Source of the DNA: Sipunculus nudus
Lineage: Eukaryota > Annelida > Sipuncula > Golfingiida > Sipunculidae
Reading direction: 5' to 3'
Assembly: GCA_026874595.1 (NCBI GenBank)
Contig: CM049310.1
Coordinates: 85,349,056-85,413,055, forward strand
Length of the DNA: 64,000 nt
Made by a program: the position numbers and the translations under genes. The notes below the pieces were generated by a model. It saw only the letters and a list, made by a program, of their open reading frames with translations. It searched no databases and had not been told where the DNA came from. Position 1 is the first letter of the stretch, and each line of letters starts with the position of its first letter. This document shows, one piece after another, positions 34,226-47,900 of this stretch.

Positions 34226-35278
34226 ATGCCATTTTGTTTCAGATTTCAATACACGATGACCGACATGGCTAATGGAACAAATATTACAACAACGCCGCCG
34301 GATGTTTTCTTTGGAGACCCAGGGATCTACAGTGACGTAATGCCGCATCTGAGTGCTACGACAACGGCCATCGCTGTGATAGGAGCCGTGGAAAATTTGG
34401 TCGCCCTGGTGTTATTTCAACAGAGGAGTTCAGCGGTTATTCACCAGAGACGAGGCTTTACAATATCATTGGCGGCTGCAGACCTCTTGTTGTCTGTTTC
34501 TTGGTTAATTACTTTTATCTGTCAGTATATACCAATGTCAGCGCTGTCTAAAATCGACGTGGGAGCTTTACACAAAGCACTTATTGTACTGCAGTGGGGC
34601 AGTGCCACCACTAGCCTTTGGTCTTTGTTTTCACTTGTGATGGATCGCTACCTTAACGTACAATTCCCGTTTGACCATGAGAGACGGGTCCCCAAATCAA
34701 GGATACCGTTTATTTGTGTCGCTATCTGGGTCTTTTCATTTCTTGCCAATTCTGTAAATGTCTTATCTAATAGTATGAACCTGTCAATCACTATTACTCT
34801 GTTGCCCCGGGTCCCGCCAGCCGTGGGGACTATTGCAGCATACCTTCTTATCCACTGCATCGCCGTCCGTTCAAGATGGCGGCTAAGCCGACAAAGCAGT
34901 AGACAAAGTCAGTCGGAAGATGACAGATGCTCTTGGAATGCCCGTCTCCGGGACGTGAAAAAGTCGGTCCTTCTGTTCAGCATCACATGCTCATTATCGC
35001 TGATGGGAGCGGTTGCTGAAGCAACCCAGCAGATACTCCAGCTGAAAATGTGTGGCGAGGTATGTCCAACAGGTAAAAAGTTCGATCCGCTCTTCATCAC
35101 ACACGACGTCGCCATGATGGTTATCTACTTATCAGCAGCGCTGAATCCTTGGATACATACATTCAGGCAGAGAGAATTCTGGAAGTCCTGTACCCCTCGT
35201 TCTCCATCACAATCACGATCTGCATCGTTATTACGACAATATAGCAGTCCCACCGAAAGATCCACTTGTCTCAACTAA
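34226..35278 (+). CDS. Class A (rhodopsin-like) G-protein-coupled receptor, MECA-like orphan
   Basis: Seven hydrophobic segments are visible, counted from the first Met: TM1 about 44-65 with VEN (Asn57), TM2 78-100 with LAAADLL (Asp86), TM3 115-142 ending DRY (140-142), TM4 160-181 (Trp168), TM5 186-213, TM6 245-270, and TM7 286-311 with NPWIH in place of NPxxY. It should be a plasma-membrane receptor signalling through G proteins. The ligand is unknown. The E-N pair in TM1, a very short second extracellular loop and no cysteine near the start of TM3 recall the melanocortin/EDG/cannabinoid/adenosine group. TM6 lacks CWxP. N-glycosylation sequons lie at residues 16 and 19. The 350-aa length is normal for the family, and the coding region is one uninterrupted exon. 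The listed start is the longest, but TTTTGTTTCAG ending at 34242 looks like a splice acceptor. The true start is therefore probably ATG 34256 or 34265 (better Kozak context), giving 340 or 337 aa. Family call firm, subfamily tentative. Confidence 0.9.
   Translation: MPFCFRFQYTMTDMANGTNITTTPPDVFFGDPGIYSDVMPHLSATTTAIAVIGAVENLVALVLFQQRSSAVIHQRRGFTISLAAADLLLSVSWLITFICQYIPMSALSKIDVGALHKALIVLQWGSATTSLWSLFSLVMDRYLNVQFPFDHERRVPKSRIPFICVAIWVFSFLANSVNVLSNSMNLSITITLLPRVPPAVGTIAAYLLIHCIAVRSRWRLSRQSSRQSQSEDDRCSWNARLRDVKKSVLLFSITCSLSLMGAVAEATQQILQLKMCGEVCPTGKKFDPLFITHDVAMMVIYLSAALNPWIHTFRQREFWKSCTPRSPSQSRSASLLRQYSSPTERSTCLN
34229..34242 (+). promoter_or_regulatory. Probable 3' splice acceptor ahead of the receptor coding exon
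   Basis: A pyrimidine-rich tract ending TTTTGTTTCAG lies between the upstream in-frame ATG (34226) and the ATGs at 34256 and 34265. This is the expected layout for an intron in the 5' UTR followed by an intronless coding exon, common in animal GPCR genes. The matching donor cannot be assigned from sequence alone. Confidence 0.5.
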
Positions 35279-36261
35279 CTATTTCACTCACATTCAATCA
35301 TATTGTGTTTTTTAGCATTACAGTGTAAATTTTTAATTGGTGGTGATAACCTTTTCTATGAATGGGGATCTAATCATTTTACACTAATTAATGTCTTTTC
35401 GGTGGGCGTTGGTTCACAGGAAGTGATCACTCAAATTATACGAGTTAACTGTTAGAACAGTTAACTGTTACCAACAACGCCATGACTGTGAAATACAGAA
35501 AACAATAGGAAAAGCATACCAGGGATCACCTGGGAAAAAAACAATAGGCGGTATAAGAAACTGACAGGTATACAGTGTGGAAAATATAACAAGGCTTTCT
35601 TGAGGTGTAAAGAAAAGTTGCCAGAACTTAAATATGGACGCGAAATGTAAACCCCCTGGCGTCCTTATCTGGCTGCCTATGTGTTCATGGTTACTTGGTA
35701 TAAAGGTGAACACGTGTCCTCTGCTGAAAGCTAAGGGAGGATGATATTGTTGTTCTGTTTTCAATGTCAAACAATGTTTCTTTGATTATTTGATCTCCTT
35801 TTGGAATTTTGAATACACTTCTCCAATTGTGCTGTCAACCGAACAGGAACACTAGACGTACAGTGCTTTTAAATGTTAGGCGAGTTCCAATTGTGTGGTT
35901 AGGCACATAAATGTGGATTATATTCAGTATCTCCAGGGAACTGAAGCTGTCTGGGTCCCCCAGGCCATGGTGGTAACGACCGTAATACATCGAAGCAGCG
36001 ACACATCGCGATAAAAAGTCAGACATACTATCGGTATCGTCAGATATACTATCGTTATCGTCAGATATACTATTGGGATATCGATACACTGACGGTATTT
36101 TATTGGACAGCGATATCCGATATTCAACAATAGTCACTTTGGTAAAACCATGGAATATATATAAGGTGAAACATGATCGATCGGAAACGAGTTGAATGGC
36201 ATTTGATCAGACTAGCATTTTCTTTGGAATTTTAAATTGATAAATATCTCTTGAAAATAAA
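35279..36261 (+). other. Probable 3' UTR of the receptor, to first AATAAA
   Basis: No AATAAA occurs between the receptor stop codon and 36256-36261, where the first canonical polyadenylation signal on the plus strand appears. If used, the 3' UTR would be about 1 kb and would include the CGTCAGATATACTATCG tandem at about 36.0 kb. The minus-strand ORF at 35468-35770 has no recognisable features and is taken as non-coding. Confidence 0.3.
36025..36075 (+). repeat. Short tandem (CGTCAGATATACTATCGTTA)n plus CGATA words
   Basis: Three units of about 21 bp at 36019-36075 (TCAGACATACTATCGGTATC, then two GTCAGATATACTAT units), followed by ATATCGATACACTGACGG. It lies inside the inferred receptor 3' UTR. 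Confidence 0.7.
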
Positions 36262-36908
36262 ATTCAAAATGTATGTATAAATTGGGAATCAATTTCTTTA
36301 GAAGTCTGTTATATATTACTATGAAGAAGGAAAGATGTTGGAGTAAAATCTACATTATATGTTTTGCATTGTATAGAGAGCGGGACTTCGCGATACGTAA
36401 CGTATACCGTGATACCAATCCATGTATCGTTATAACTCTGGCTCTTTTGTATTATTCCACAGTAAGGGGGCATCCCTGGCAAACAACCCTCAATCGAAAT
36501 TTGTAAATCCCACAATTGTTACAGATGCATCATAGACTACATTAAGTATATAATATTTTAAACCTGATCCAGAATTCTTTCTGATGGAGTATCTATTTAA
36601 ATTCAATTCAATTCAGTTTCATTTACAGTTAAACATTTTTATCATATAACATTTTCAAATGGTATACTATTTTACAAGACAATATCTCAAAACCTTTATT
36701 TTTTATCTTGTATCATGTTTCTATTTAATTTAAATTTGAATGTTTAAATTTAGATCTAATAATTTTTTTTCACATGAAAGAAACATAACAGAGGAAATAT
36801 TTATTTTTTAAATTCAAAAATGTAAAAAGTTCAAATGAAAATGAATACGAATTTCATAAATAATTATACCATCAAAAAGAACATTACAACAGGTTTAAAA
36901 TGATATAT

Positions 36909-37066
36909 ACCGTAAAACCCTGAAATTACGACCACTAACGGGACCTCGATAAAGTGTTCGCATCCTTATATGATAAGCAAAAAGGATCGGGACCGTAAAC
37001 AAATAGTCATTATTTTGAGATGGTCTCTAATTCGAGGTGATCGTTAGGCGAGAATTCACTGTACTT
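36909..37066 (+). mobile_element. MITE-like repeat, longer copy
   Basis: It starts TACCGTAAAACCCTGAAATT, ACGACCACTAACGGGACCTC and ends near AGGCGAGAATTCACTGTAC. The ends are imperfect inverted repeats (TACNGTAAAAC versus the complement of TTCACTGTA). No coding sequence. Confidence 0.6.
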
Positions 37067-38980
37067 CATGGATTCTAAATGATATATTTTTTTTTTTAAT
37101 GTGGATTTTTCCCGGGAGGCTACCTTAAACACTGTAAAGAAGAAAGTAATACATCCCTGAAACGCTGTTGAACAATTTTTTTTATCATACACGTTTCACA
37201 AGGCATTTAATATACATGTTGTACATTGCCTCCTAAATTTAACGATGAATTTCTGTTTTCTGGTTTTCAGAAATTATACATTTTCGTATTTTTGAATGTG
37301 TTCATAAACATTATTATATAGTAATTTAACTTGTATGTTAATTCAATTCATAACGTTTTGTTTTAATAAATTTACTTGGTCCATGAACGTAAATTACATT
37401 GTTAAATAAGATAGGCCTACTTATTAAATGTTTACTTTCAGACAGCTGGATATAATTATATTGCTCTGTGTTTTCGTGTGGGGGGTATCCTTTCCTCATT
37501 ATTTAAGTATTTTTTTTTATACAAAGATGATGTTATTATGGATTCACATTCGTTAAACTTTGATATATCAAAAGTCCCTTGTATAAAATATTTCCAAAAG
37601 ATCGCGTGACCTGTGATCAAGAGATGACCCCATTCACCACAAGACCCCTTACGCAGTGGTAAAGTTGCGTTTGTTCTTAATCATTTCACTTGTCCACTGC
37701 TTGAAAAGGTTCCTTTGCCGTATACGACCAGAATGATGCTATAACAAGGGGGGGGGGGGGGAGGACGTTTACCAGTGAGAGCCGGATAAAGCTGGTTCTC
37801 GCCATGCCGCTTCTTATTGATTTTTGACCTTATAGTTCATGCAATATGGCGGCCCTCATGGATTTTATTTTCTTTGTGTCTTTATTCCTAACAAGATCAA
37901 GTCAATAGGGATGATAGATAAATTGAGAGAAATCCATGAGACAGCTCTTGATCCGTTTGGTTTAAAAAAAGCAATTATGTTAAGGGTTCGTCCTCGCAGT
38001 AAAGTCCTACTGACTTAATTTTGACATGGCGCTTATAAAGCATGGTGCGCCCTGGGTGCTCTATACTGCGAATGCAGCCTATGTAAACATGGGTTAAGGA
38101 GAATTAGCTTTCGGAAGCGAACGTAAACATTGCTAATAGACCAGGCTATTAACCTCCCAAAGGTAAAACCTCTGGAACCTAATCAAGACAGACTCTTTTT
38201 GAAAGAGCATCATCGAAAGCGTTAGAAACTTGAAAGTACATGGTCCAAAGTGGCCCTTATTTCAAAGTGTGGCATACTTGTAAAGTATGAACAAAGTAAG
38301 GTTCACGCAGATTGAGTACTAGCTTGTATGTATATGCATCATTTCCCTATTAATTCTCTAAGTACAAGGAATGGTGTAAGAAAGGGTTTCTTTTAAATAC
38401 GGGTAATATGCAAATTAGGGTAAATCAGGAATTTACAGATGGAACAAGCAAAGTTACCTTTCGAACGTTTTCTTTATTCCCTCGCCCCCCCCCCCCCCCC
38501 CGTGTTATTATGAAGTCCCCAAAAGCCCAGTCCTCCCCTGTGGAAACTAGAATACGGTTGGCTGCGACCGGTTCATTCTGAAGTTCTGGAGTTTTCTTGA
38601 AATCAAGACATTAACAAGGATACAACATAAATTTTAAAACCTGATCCCCTGGGGGAGAATGAGTTTAAATTAACCTAGCATATATTGTTTATATGTTCTA
38701 AAGATCTCCCTTTGCCCGTTATGACCTGTGAATAGGTGTATGGCCTTCGTCTGTCGGAGGTGTTTGCGAAGTCGGAAACTGGTAGCTGCTGGCGGGAAGC
38801 ACGTGGATGATGATCTTGTTAGGCCAGGGATAAAAATGGTAGGTTACAAAATTACGTGTCAGAATGTTACCGATAACAGAGAAACCATTTGGGAGATGAC
38901 ATTTCTTATTTTAACCAAGTTTTGTTGAATTTTAGGGTGAAAGATAAACACACACAATGAATTCATAAAACTAGATATCT
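37067..38980. other. No clear gene; weak exon candidate
   Basis: G14 at 37748-37761 and C17 at 38485-38501. A small plus-strand ORF with an ATG at 38740 runs 34 codons (VCRRCLRSRKLVAAGGKHVD inside) into AAATG/GTAGGT at about 38839, a possible donor. Unidentified and weak. Confidence 0.3.
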
Positions 38981-38982
38981 GC

Positions 38983-39256
38983 ATTCAAATGAATGCAAGC
39001 CTCCGCCATATTTGGTTCCAAATCTTGTGATGCTCCCAAAACCGTGTTTGCTTTCACTTATTCGGCCAATAATCCCAGGTTCATTCGTGCATAAGTGACC
39101 GTGTATTTGTGAATATTCCTTGATAATGTTCCTCGATCCGGATCATTTTCCGGATTCTTCATTCGCTCATTTCCGAAATACCCTGAACATTTCATGAAAT
39201 TCCGATCACTATTGCCAGAGTTATGATGTGAACAACACATAAACACACACACACGA
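38983..39256 (+). repeat. Dispersed repeat K, intact copy
   Basis: It starts at the palindrome GCATTCAAATGAATGC, includes CCAGGTTCATTCGTGCATAA and GTGACCGTGTATTTGTGAAT, GATCCGGATCATTTTCCGGA, and ATTTCCGAAATACCCTGAAC, and ends in (AC)n. It matches the copy at 58133-58865 apart from the insertion there. Confidence 0.8.
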
Positions 39257-39259
39257 TAG

Positions 39260-40175
39260 AGGATGAATGCATACCCCCCTGGCGGAAGCAATAAACAAGA
39301 GCACTTATTGTCTATGGCCGTTCACCTGTTGACTGTGAGGCTGTGACAAATGCTTTGACTACATTGTACTTTACGTGATCCTTTGATCTCGTTTTTTAAT
39401 GTTTTACTGATTGATCTGTAAAAAGTACCTGCGCTTAACAAAAAATACAGTTGAGCGGGTTGTCAGGACATCCGATAAACAGGAAACCTTTAGAAAGCAC
39501 ACATCAGTTTTCGCATATTAATTTCGCTGAGTGAAGCTTCCATAAAACAATGTATTTACTGTTTTTCAAAGAAAAACATCAACTTGGATGGCATTCTGAT
39601 GGTTTACAGAGTTTTATCGTGTTACAATCTTTTCATCACACTCAGTCTTACTGTCATCTCTTAAACATATTTCCATTTTTGCCTCCATGGGCTAAAAAGG
39701 ACGTAAAACAAGAACCATAAAACGCATAAAGATACTACATCAGGAATTTTACTGTTCTGGGCTACACAAATTATTGTTATACGGAATTTAAGGATAGGAA
39801 AAAAGTTGCTAGCGGGCGAGACCATACCTGGAATGTTGCCAGGTTGCCTATAAAATACAAATCCTAGCTTCGGTTCTTGAAATGATGTATGATCAACACA
39901 AAATTTCGTCCATTTTCCATATCTTGAAGAATTCATTTAGAGATTGTGTGCCATAAAGCATAAAAGCAACCTTCACATGCAACAATAAAAAAATATTTTG
40001 AAAAATGAGAGAGTCCATAGAAGAATGGGAGTGTCCATAGAATATTTGGTTATGCCCTTAATTTAGAACATGTTGAGTTATATTTAGGCATTAAAACATC
40101 ACATCTACAGTTTACCGTCGGTAGTTCAGCTAGCCGAACTTGAAAGTTGGAAATAATGGAGGCCATTTTCGTTCA
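39260..40175. other. No clear gene; weak first-exon candidate on minus strand
   Basis: A minus ORF with ATG at 39936 runs 36 codons (MNSSRYGKWTKFCVDHTSFQ at the start) to CATTCCAG/GTATGGTC at 39828, a good donor. No upstream promoter or downstream exon could be tied to it. Confidence 0.25.
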
Positions 40176-40179
40176 AATA

Positions 40180-40450
40180 AGATAGCTTATACGCCAAAGT
40201 CTAGGGATAGAGCAAAGGGGTTCAGAGGAAATCGTGAGTTCGAATCTCAGTCAAGGTGGTGAGCTTTTCACGGCGGTCCCCACCCGAGGTGAGCGCTCTG
40301 CAGGCCTAATGTGGAGACTGCAGTGCCCAACAGTAATGTTTCGCTAACAAACAAGTGCAACTTTCGGGAGTTCCTTGGTGTAACATACCCAGGACCCGAA
40401 AGCGCGGTACACATAGCCTGGCTGACGCCAGGATACTAATGCATTTCTAC
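40180..40450 (+). mobile_element. SINE-like element (family 3)
   Basis: ATCGTGAGTTCGAATCTCAG (B-box-like) at about 40230, then GTGAGCTTTTCACGG, GGTGAGCGCTCTGCAGGC and CTGGCTGACGCCAGGATAC near the end. Collinear with 49870-50130 and, in its first half, with the reversed 12.5-kb copy. Confidence 0.7.
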
Positions 40451-40454
40451 CCAG

Positions 40455-41990
40455 ACCGAAACAGGAATGGAATTCTGCAGATGTATCTATAGTTTAGCTA
40501 GCATTAAAATTTGAGACTGTTATCTCAACACACACAAAAAACTGTTGCATGTGTAAAATTTGTAATTTTAGTTATTTGCTTACAGTTGCAGAAACGCTAT
40601 AATTTATTAAGATTTAGAATGTCATGTTACATTGGCAAATATTTTCTGCTCAGGTTAAGGTGTCATATGAAAATTGCCCATCCAAGTGTTGGAATGTCCT
40701 TTACGAATCACGGAACCTTATTTTTTTGTGAGAAGAAAATTGTTTGAAAATTTACTGCTCAAATAAAAACTACAATAATAAATATTCAATCGTCAAATGT
40801 GGAGATGTGGAGAATGTGGAGATTTAAATGGACGTGGAAAACACGTTACACAACATGCCACAAACGGAACACCACCGTTGCAATCGCATTCCAGCTTGTG
40901 CGTTATGCATATTTTTTGTCTCGTTTGCGCAATGACTTATAAGCTAGCTGTTGGTTGTGGATTTCTCCTCATCCCCTTGAAGGTTAAGCCGACATTATCA
41001 TAGTCTGAGAACGAAAGCATAATTATATCATCCAAACACAACCAGTGTAGACATGCTTGACTATGGTCCGTATATAAAGTCCGTAGACTTTATATATAAC
41101 TAGCTTCTGCAGTAAATTAGGAAATAAACAGTGCGAGACGCAAATTCGGACACAAATTCTTTTCTTTTTCTCTTCTTTTTAAGTAAAAATAAATTTGCCC
41201 TGATATTTGTCCAATAATAACCTCCGCCAAGGAAACCAGTTCCACACCCCATCGTGTTTATTTTCATTCACTTTCTTACAGAATTTAAGCAGGAACCGAT
41301 TTCCATGAAAGTTTATTCCGGGGGGGGGGGGGGACGGCACCACGCACTAAACATGACCCCGGGTTTTTTTTACATGCACTAGATTGTTTGACCTGTATGC
41401 GCTCTACCAAGTGCGCTCTTTTAAGTGATAATTAAATACAGCCACCAATTGTAGTAACTGAATAAGAGATTGACGAATGCTGCCAACACAACTGGTTGCG
41501 CTCCGTGTTTTTATGACACTGCTGGTAGTGATCCCTATTAACAATGACTCGTCCACGTTTTCAAGGGGTGATAAATCTGATTTGAAGAAGATCAGCGGTG
41601 CTTGCTCTCTTTGTACAAGCGCCATCCCTGCTGAGATTTAGTTTAAGCCGTCTTTGCGTGTATCAGGGATAATATCAGAAAAAGAGGGAAAATGTTTGAT
41701 TTAAAGTTAATGGGTTGGCTCAACAGCTAAATCCTGAGTGAATAACGTGCCCTTTTTTATAATTCTCATTCCAATTTCATTTCAGCTTTGTCGATCTGGT
41801 GAGTTACGCTGTTACGATGGATTCATAAATTCATCTTGTCAAATGCAATTTCCCTAAACAAGCCGAGTGTTGTTTGCCGAGCTTGAGACACCTTGAGGCA
41901 ATCTCAAGACATCCGCAAACCGTCAGGGGTCAACTTGGTTCACGACATTTTATTCAAGTCAGAGAGAAGCCATTTTAAACAGTATATTAA
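40455..41990. other. No clear gene; one ATG ORF with good Kozak context
   Basis: The minus ORF 41404-41625 (73 aa, MALVQREQAPLIFFKSDLSP at its start) is preceded by GCAGGGATGG, a strong start context. It has no known motif. G14 at 41320-41333. Nothing else recognised up to the 36-bp array. Confidence 0.3.
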
Positions 41991-41992
41991 AC

Positions 41993-44900
41993 CATAACGG
42001 CCATGTTCATGACGTCCCATGCAAATAACAGGACGGCCATGTTCATGACGTCCCATGCAAATTACATGACGGCCATGTTCATGACATCCTATACCAGTCA
42101 CAGGACGGCCATGTTCATGAATACCTATACCAGTCACAGGACGGCCATGTTCATGACATCCTATACCAGTCACAGGACGGCCATGTTCATGATATCCTAT
42201 ATCAGTCACAGGACGACCATGTTCATGAAAACCTTTACCAGTCACAGGACGGCCATGTTTATGACATCCTATACCAGTCACAGGACGACCATGACAATGA
42301 TATCCTACACCAGTCACAGGACGGCCATGTTCATGACGCCTATACCAGTCACAGGACGGCCATGTTCATGACATCCTATACCAGTCACAGGACGGCCATG
42401 CTCATGACACCCTATACCAGTCACAGGACGGTCGTGTTCATGACATCCTATACCAATCACAGGACGGCCATGTTCATAAAAAACCTATACCAGTCACAGG
42501 ACGGCCATGTGCATCACATTCTTTACCAGTCACAGGACGGCCATGTTCATGACAATCGTTACCAGTCACAGGACGGCCATGTTCATGACATTCGTTACCA
42601 GTCACAGGACGGTCATTTGTATGACATTCTTTACCAGTCACAAGACGGCCATGTGCATAACATCCTTTACCAGTCACAGGACGGCCATGTTCATGATATC
42701 CTATACCAGTCACAGGACGGCCATGTTCATGATATCCTATACCAGTCACAGGACGGCCATGTTCATTACATTCTTTACCAGTCAAAGGACGGCCATGTTC
42801 ATAACATTCTTTACCAGTCACAGGACGGCCATGTTCATAACATTCTATACCAGTCACAGGACGGCCATGTTCATAACATTCTATACCAGTCACAGTACGG
42901 CCATGTACATGACATCCTATACCAGTCACAGGACGGCCATGTTCCTAACATTATTTACCAGTCATATGACGGCCATGTTCATGATATCCTATACCAGTCG
43001 CAGGACGGCCATGTTCATGACATTATTTACCAGTCATAGGAGGGCCATGTTCATAACATTCTTTACCAGTCATAGGACGGCCATGTTCATAACATTCTTT
43101 ACCTGTCACAAGAGGGCCATGTTCATGAAATCCTATACCAGTCACAGGACGGCCATGTTCATGACATTCTTAACCAGTCACTGGACGGCCATGTTCATGA
43201 CACCCTATACCAGTCATAGGACGGCCATGTTCATGATATCCTATACCAGTCACAGGACGGCCATGTTCATGATTTCCTACACCAGTCACAGGACGGCCAC
43301 GTTTATGACTTCATATACCACTCTTAGGACGGCCATGTTCCCGATATCCTATACCAGTCACAGGACGGCCATGTTAATGACACACTATACCAGTCACAGG
43401 ACGGCCATGTTCATGACACCCTATACCAGTCACAGGACGGCCATGTTCATGACATCCTATACCAGTCACAGGACGGCTATGTTCATGACAACCTATACCA
43501 GTGACAGGACGGCCATGTTCATGACATTCTTTACCAGGCACAGGACGGCCATGTTCATGAAATCCTATACCAGTCACAGGACGGCCATGTTTATGACATT
43601 CCTAACCAGTCACTGGACGGCCATGTTCATGACATCCTATACCAGTCACAGGACGGCCATGTTCATGACATTCTTTACCAGTCACAGGACGGCCATGTTC
43701 ATGACATTTTTTACCAGTCACAGGACGGCCATGTTTATGACATCCTATACCAGTCACAGGACGGCCATGATCATGATTTCTTACACCAGTCACAGGACGG
43801 CCATGTTAATAACATTCTATACCAGTCACAGTACGGCCATGTTCATAACATTCTATACCAGTCACAGGACGGCCATGTTCATAACATTCTATACCAGTCA
43901 CAGTACGGCCATGTACATGACATCCTAAACCAGTCACAGGACGGCCATGTTCCTAACATTATTTACCAGTCATATGACGGCCATGTTCATGATATCCTAT
44001 TCCAGTCGCAGGACGGCCATGTTCATGACATTATTTACCAGTCATAGGAGGGCCATGTTCATAACATTCTTTACCAGTCATAGGACGGCCATGTTCATAA
44101 CATTCTTTACCTGTCACAAGAGGGCCATGTTCATGAAATCCTATACCAGTCACAGGACGGCCATGTTCATGACATTCTTTACCAGTCACAGGACGGTCAT
44201 TTGTATGACATTTTTTACCAGTCACAAGACGGCCATGTACATAACATTCTTTACCAGTCACAGGACGGCCATGTGCATAACATTCTTTACCAGTCACAGG
44301 ACGGCCATGTTCATGATATCCTATAACAGTCACAGGACGGCCATGTTCATGATATCCTATACCAGTCACAGGACGGCCATGTTCATTACATTCTTTACCA
44401 GTCAAAGGACGGCCATGTTCATAACATTCTTTACCAGTCACAGGACGGCCATGTTCATAACATTCTATACCAGTCACAGGACGGCCATGTGCATAACATT
44501 CTTTACCAGTCACAGGACGGCCATGTTAATGACATCTTGTACCAGTCACAGGACGGAACATGTGAATGACATTTTTTACCAGTCACAGGACGGCCATGTG
44601 CATAACATTCTTTACTGGTCACAGGACGGCCATGTGCATAACATTCTTTACCAGTCACAGGACGGCCATGTTCATGATATCCTATACCACTCACAGGACG
44701 GTCATGTTCATGATATCCTATACCAGTCACAGGACGGCCATGTTCATAACATGCTTTACCAGTCACAGGACGGCCATGTGCATAACATTCTTTACCAGTC
44801 ACAGGACGGCCATGGTCATAACATTCTATACCAGTCACAGGACCGCTATGTGCATAACATTCTTTACCAGTCACAAGACGACCATGTTAATGAAATCCTT

Positions 44901-47900
44901 TACCAGTCATAGGACGGCCATGTGCATAACATTATTTACCAGTCACAGGAGGCCATGTGCAAGACATTCTTTACCAGTCACAGGACGGCCATGTTCATGA
45001 TATCCTATACCAGTCACAGGACGGCCATGTTCATGATATCCTAAACCAGTCACACGACGGCCATGTTCATGATATCCTATACCAGTCACAGGACGGCCAT
45101 GTTCATGACATCCTATACCAGTTACAGGAGGCCCATGTTCATGACATCCTGTACCAGTCACAGGACGGCTATGTTCATGATATTCTTTAACAGTCACAGG
45201 ACGGCAATGTTTATGACATCCTACACCAGTCACTGGACGGCGATGTTTATGACATCCTACACCAGTCACAGGACGGCCATGTCCATGAGAACCTATACAA
45301 TCGCAGGACGGCCATGTTCATGATATCCTATACCAGTCTCTGGACGGCCATGTTCATGATATCCTTTACCAGTCACAGGACGGCTATGTTCATGATATCC
45401 AATACCAGTCGCAGGACGGCTATATTCATGACATCCTATACCAGTCACAGGTCGGCTAAGTTCATGACATTTTTTACCAGTAACAGGACGGCCATGTTCA
45501 TGACACCCTATACCAGTCACAGGACGGCCATGTTCATGACATCCTATACCAGTCACAGGACGGCCATATTCATGACAACCTATACCAGTCACAGGACGGC
45601 CATGTTCATGACATTCTTTACCAGTCACAGGACGGCCATGTTCATGAAATCCTATACCAGTCACAGGACGGCCATGTTCATGACATTCTTAACCAGTCAC
45701 TGGACGGCCATGTTCATGACACCCTATACCAGTCATAGGACGGCCATGTTCATGATATCCTATACCAGTCACAGGACGGCCATGTTCATGATTTCCTACA
45801 CCAGTCACAGGACGGCCACGTTTATGACTTCATATACCACTCTTAGGACGGCCATGTTCCCGATATCCTATACCAGTCACAGGACGGCCATGTTAATGAC
45901 ACACTATACCAGTCACAGGACGGCCATGTTCATGACACCCTATACCAGTCACAGGACGGCCATGTTCATGACATCCTATACCAGTCACAGGACGGCCATG
46001 TTCATGACAACCTATACCAGTGACAGGACGGCCATGTTCATGACATTCTTTACCAGGCACAGGACGGCCATGTTCATGAAATCCTATACCAGTCACAGGA
46101 CGGCCATGTTTATGACATTCCTAACCAGTCACTGGACGGCCATGTTCATGACATCCTATACCAGTCACAGGACGGCCATGTTCATGACATTCTTTACCAG
46201 TCACAGGACGGCCATGTTCATGACATTTTTTACCAGTCACAGGACGGCCATGTTTATGACATCCTATACCAGTCACAGGACGGCCATGATCATGATTTCT
46301 TACACCAGTCACAGGACGGCCATGTTAATAACATTCTATACCAGTCACAGTACGGCCATGTTCATAACATTCTATACCAGTCACAGGACGGCCATGTTCA
46401 TAACATTCTATACCAGTCACAGTACGGCTATGTACATGACATCCTATACCAGTCACAGGACGGCCATGTTCCTAACATTATTTACCAGTCATATGACGGC
46501 CATGTTCATGATATCCTATACCAGTCGCAGGACGGCCATGTTCATGACATTATTTACCAGTCATAGGAGGGCCATGTTCATAACATTCTTTACCAGTCAA
46601 AGGACGGCCATGTTCATAACATTCTTTACCTGTCACAAGAGGGCCATGTTCATGAAATCCTATACCAGTGACAGGACGGCCATGTTCATGACATTCTTTA
46701 CCTGTCACAAGAGGGCCATGTTCATGAAATCCTATACCAGTCACAGGACGGCCATGTTCATGACATTCTTAACCAGTCACTGGACGGCCATGTTCATGAC
46801 ACCCTATACCAGTCATAGGACGGCCATATTCATGATATCCTATACCAGTCACAGGACGGCCATGTTCATGATTTCCTACACCAGTCACAGGACGGCCATG
46901 TTTATGATATTCCTAACCAGTCACTGGACGGCCATGTTCATGACATCCTATACCAGTCACAGGACGGCCATGTTCATGACATTCTTTACCAGTCACAGGA
47001 CGGCCATGTTCATGACACCCGATACCAGTCACTGGACGGCCATGTTCATGACATGCTATACCAGTCACAGGACGGCCATGTTCATGACAACCTATACCAG
47101 TCACAGGACGGCCATGTTCATGAAATCCTATACCAGTCACAGGACGGCCATGTTCATGACATTCTTAACCAGTCACTGGACGGCCATGTTCATGACACCC
47201 TATACCAGTCATAGGACGGCCATGTTCATGATATCCTATACCAGTCACAGGACGGCCATGTTCATGATTTCCTACACCAGTCACAGGACGGCCACGTTTA
47301 TGACTTCATATACCACTCTTAGGACGGCCATGTTCCCGATATCCTATACCAGTCACAGGACGGCCATGTTAATGACACACTATACCAGTCACAGGACGGC
47401 CATGTTCATGACACCCTATACCAGTCACAGGACGGCCATGTTCATGACATCCTATACCAGTCACAGGACGGCCATGTTCATGACAACCTATACCAGTGAC
47501 AGGACGGCCATGTTCATGACATTCTTTACCAGGCACAGGACGGCCATGTTCATGAAATCCTATACCAGTCACAGGACGGCCATGTTTATGACATTCCTAA
47601 CCAGTCACTGGACGGCCATGTTCATGACATCCTATACCAGTCACAGGACGGCCATGTTCATGACATTCTTTACCAGTCACAGGACGGCCATGTTCATGAC
47701 ATTTTTTACCAGTCACAGGACGGCCATGTTTATGACATCCTATACCAGTCACAGGACGGCCATGATCATGATTTCTTACACCAGTCACAGGACGGCCATG
47801 TTAATAACATTCTATACCAGTCACAGGACGGCCATGTTCATAACATTCTATACCAGTCACAGGACGGCCATGTTCATAACATTCTATACTAGTCACAGTA

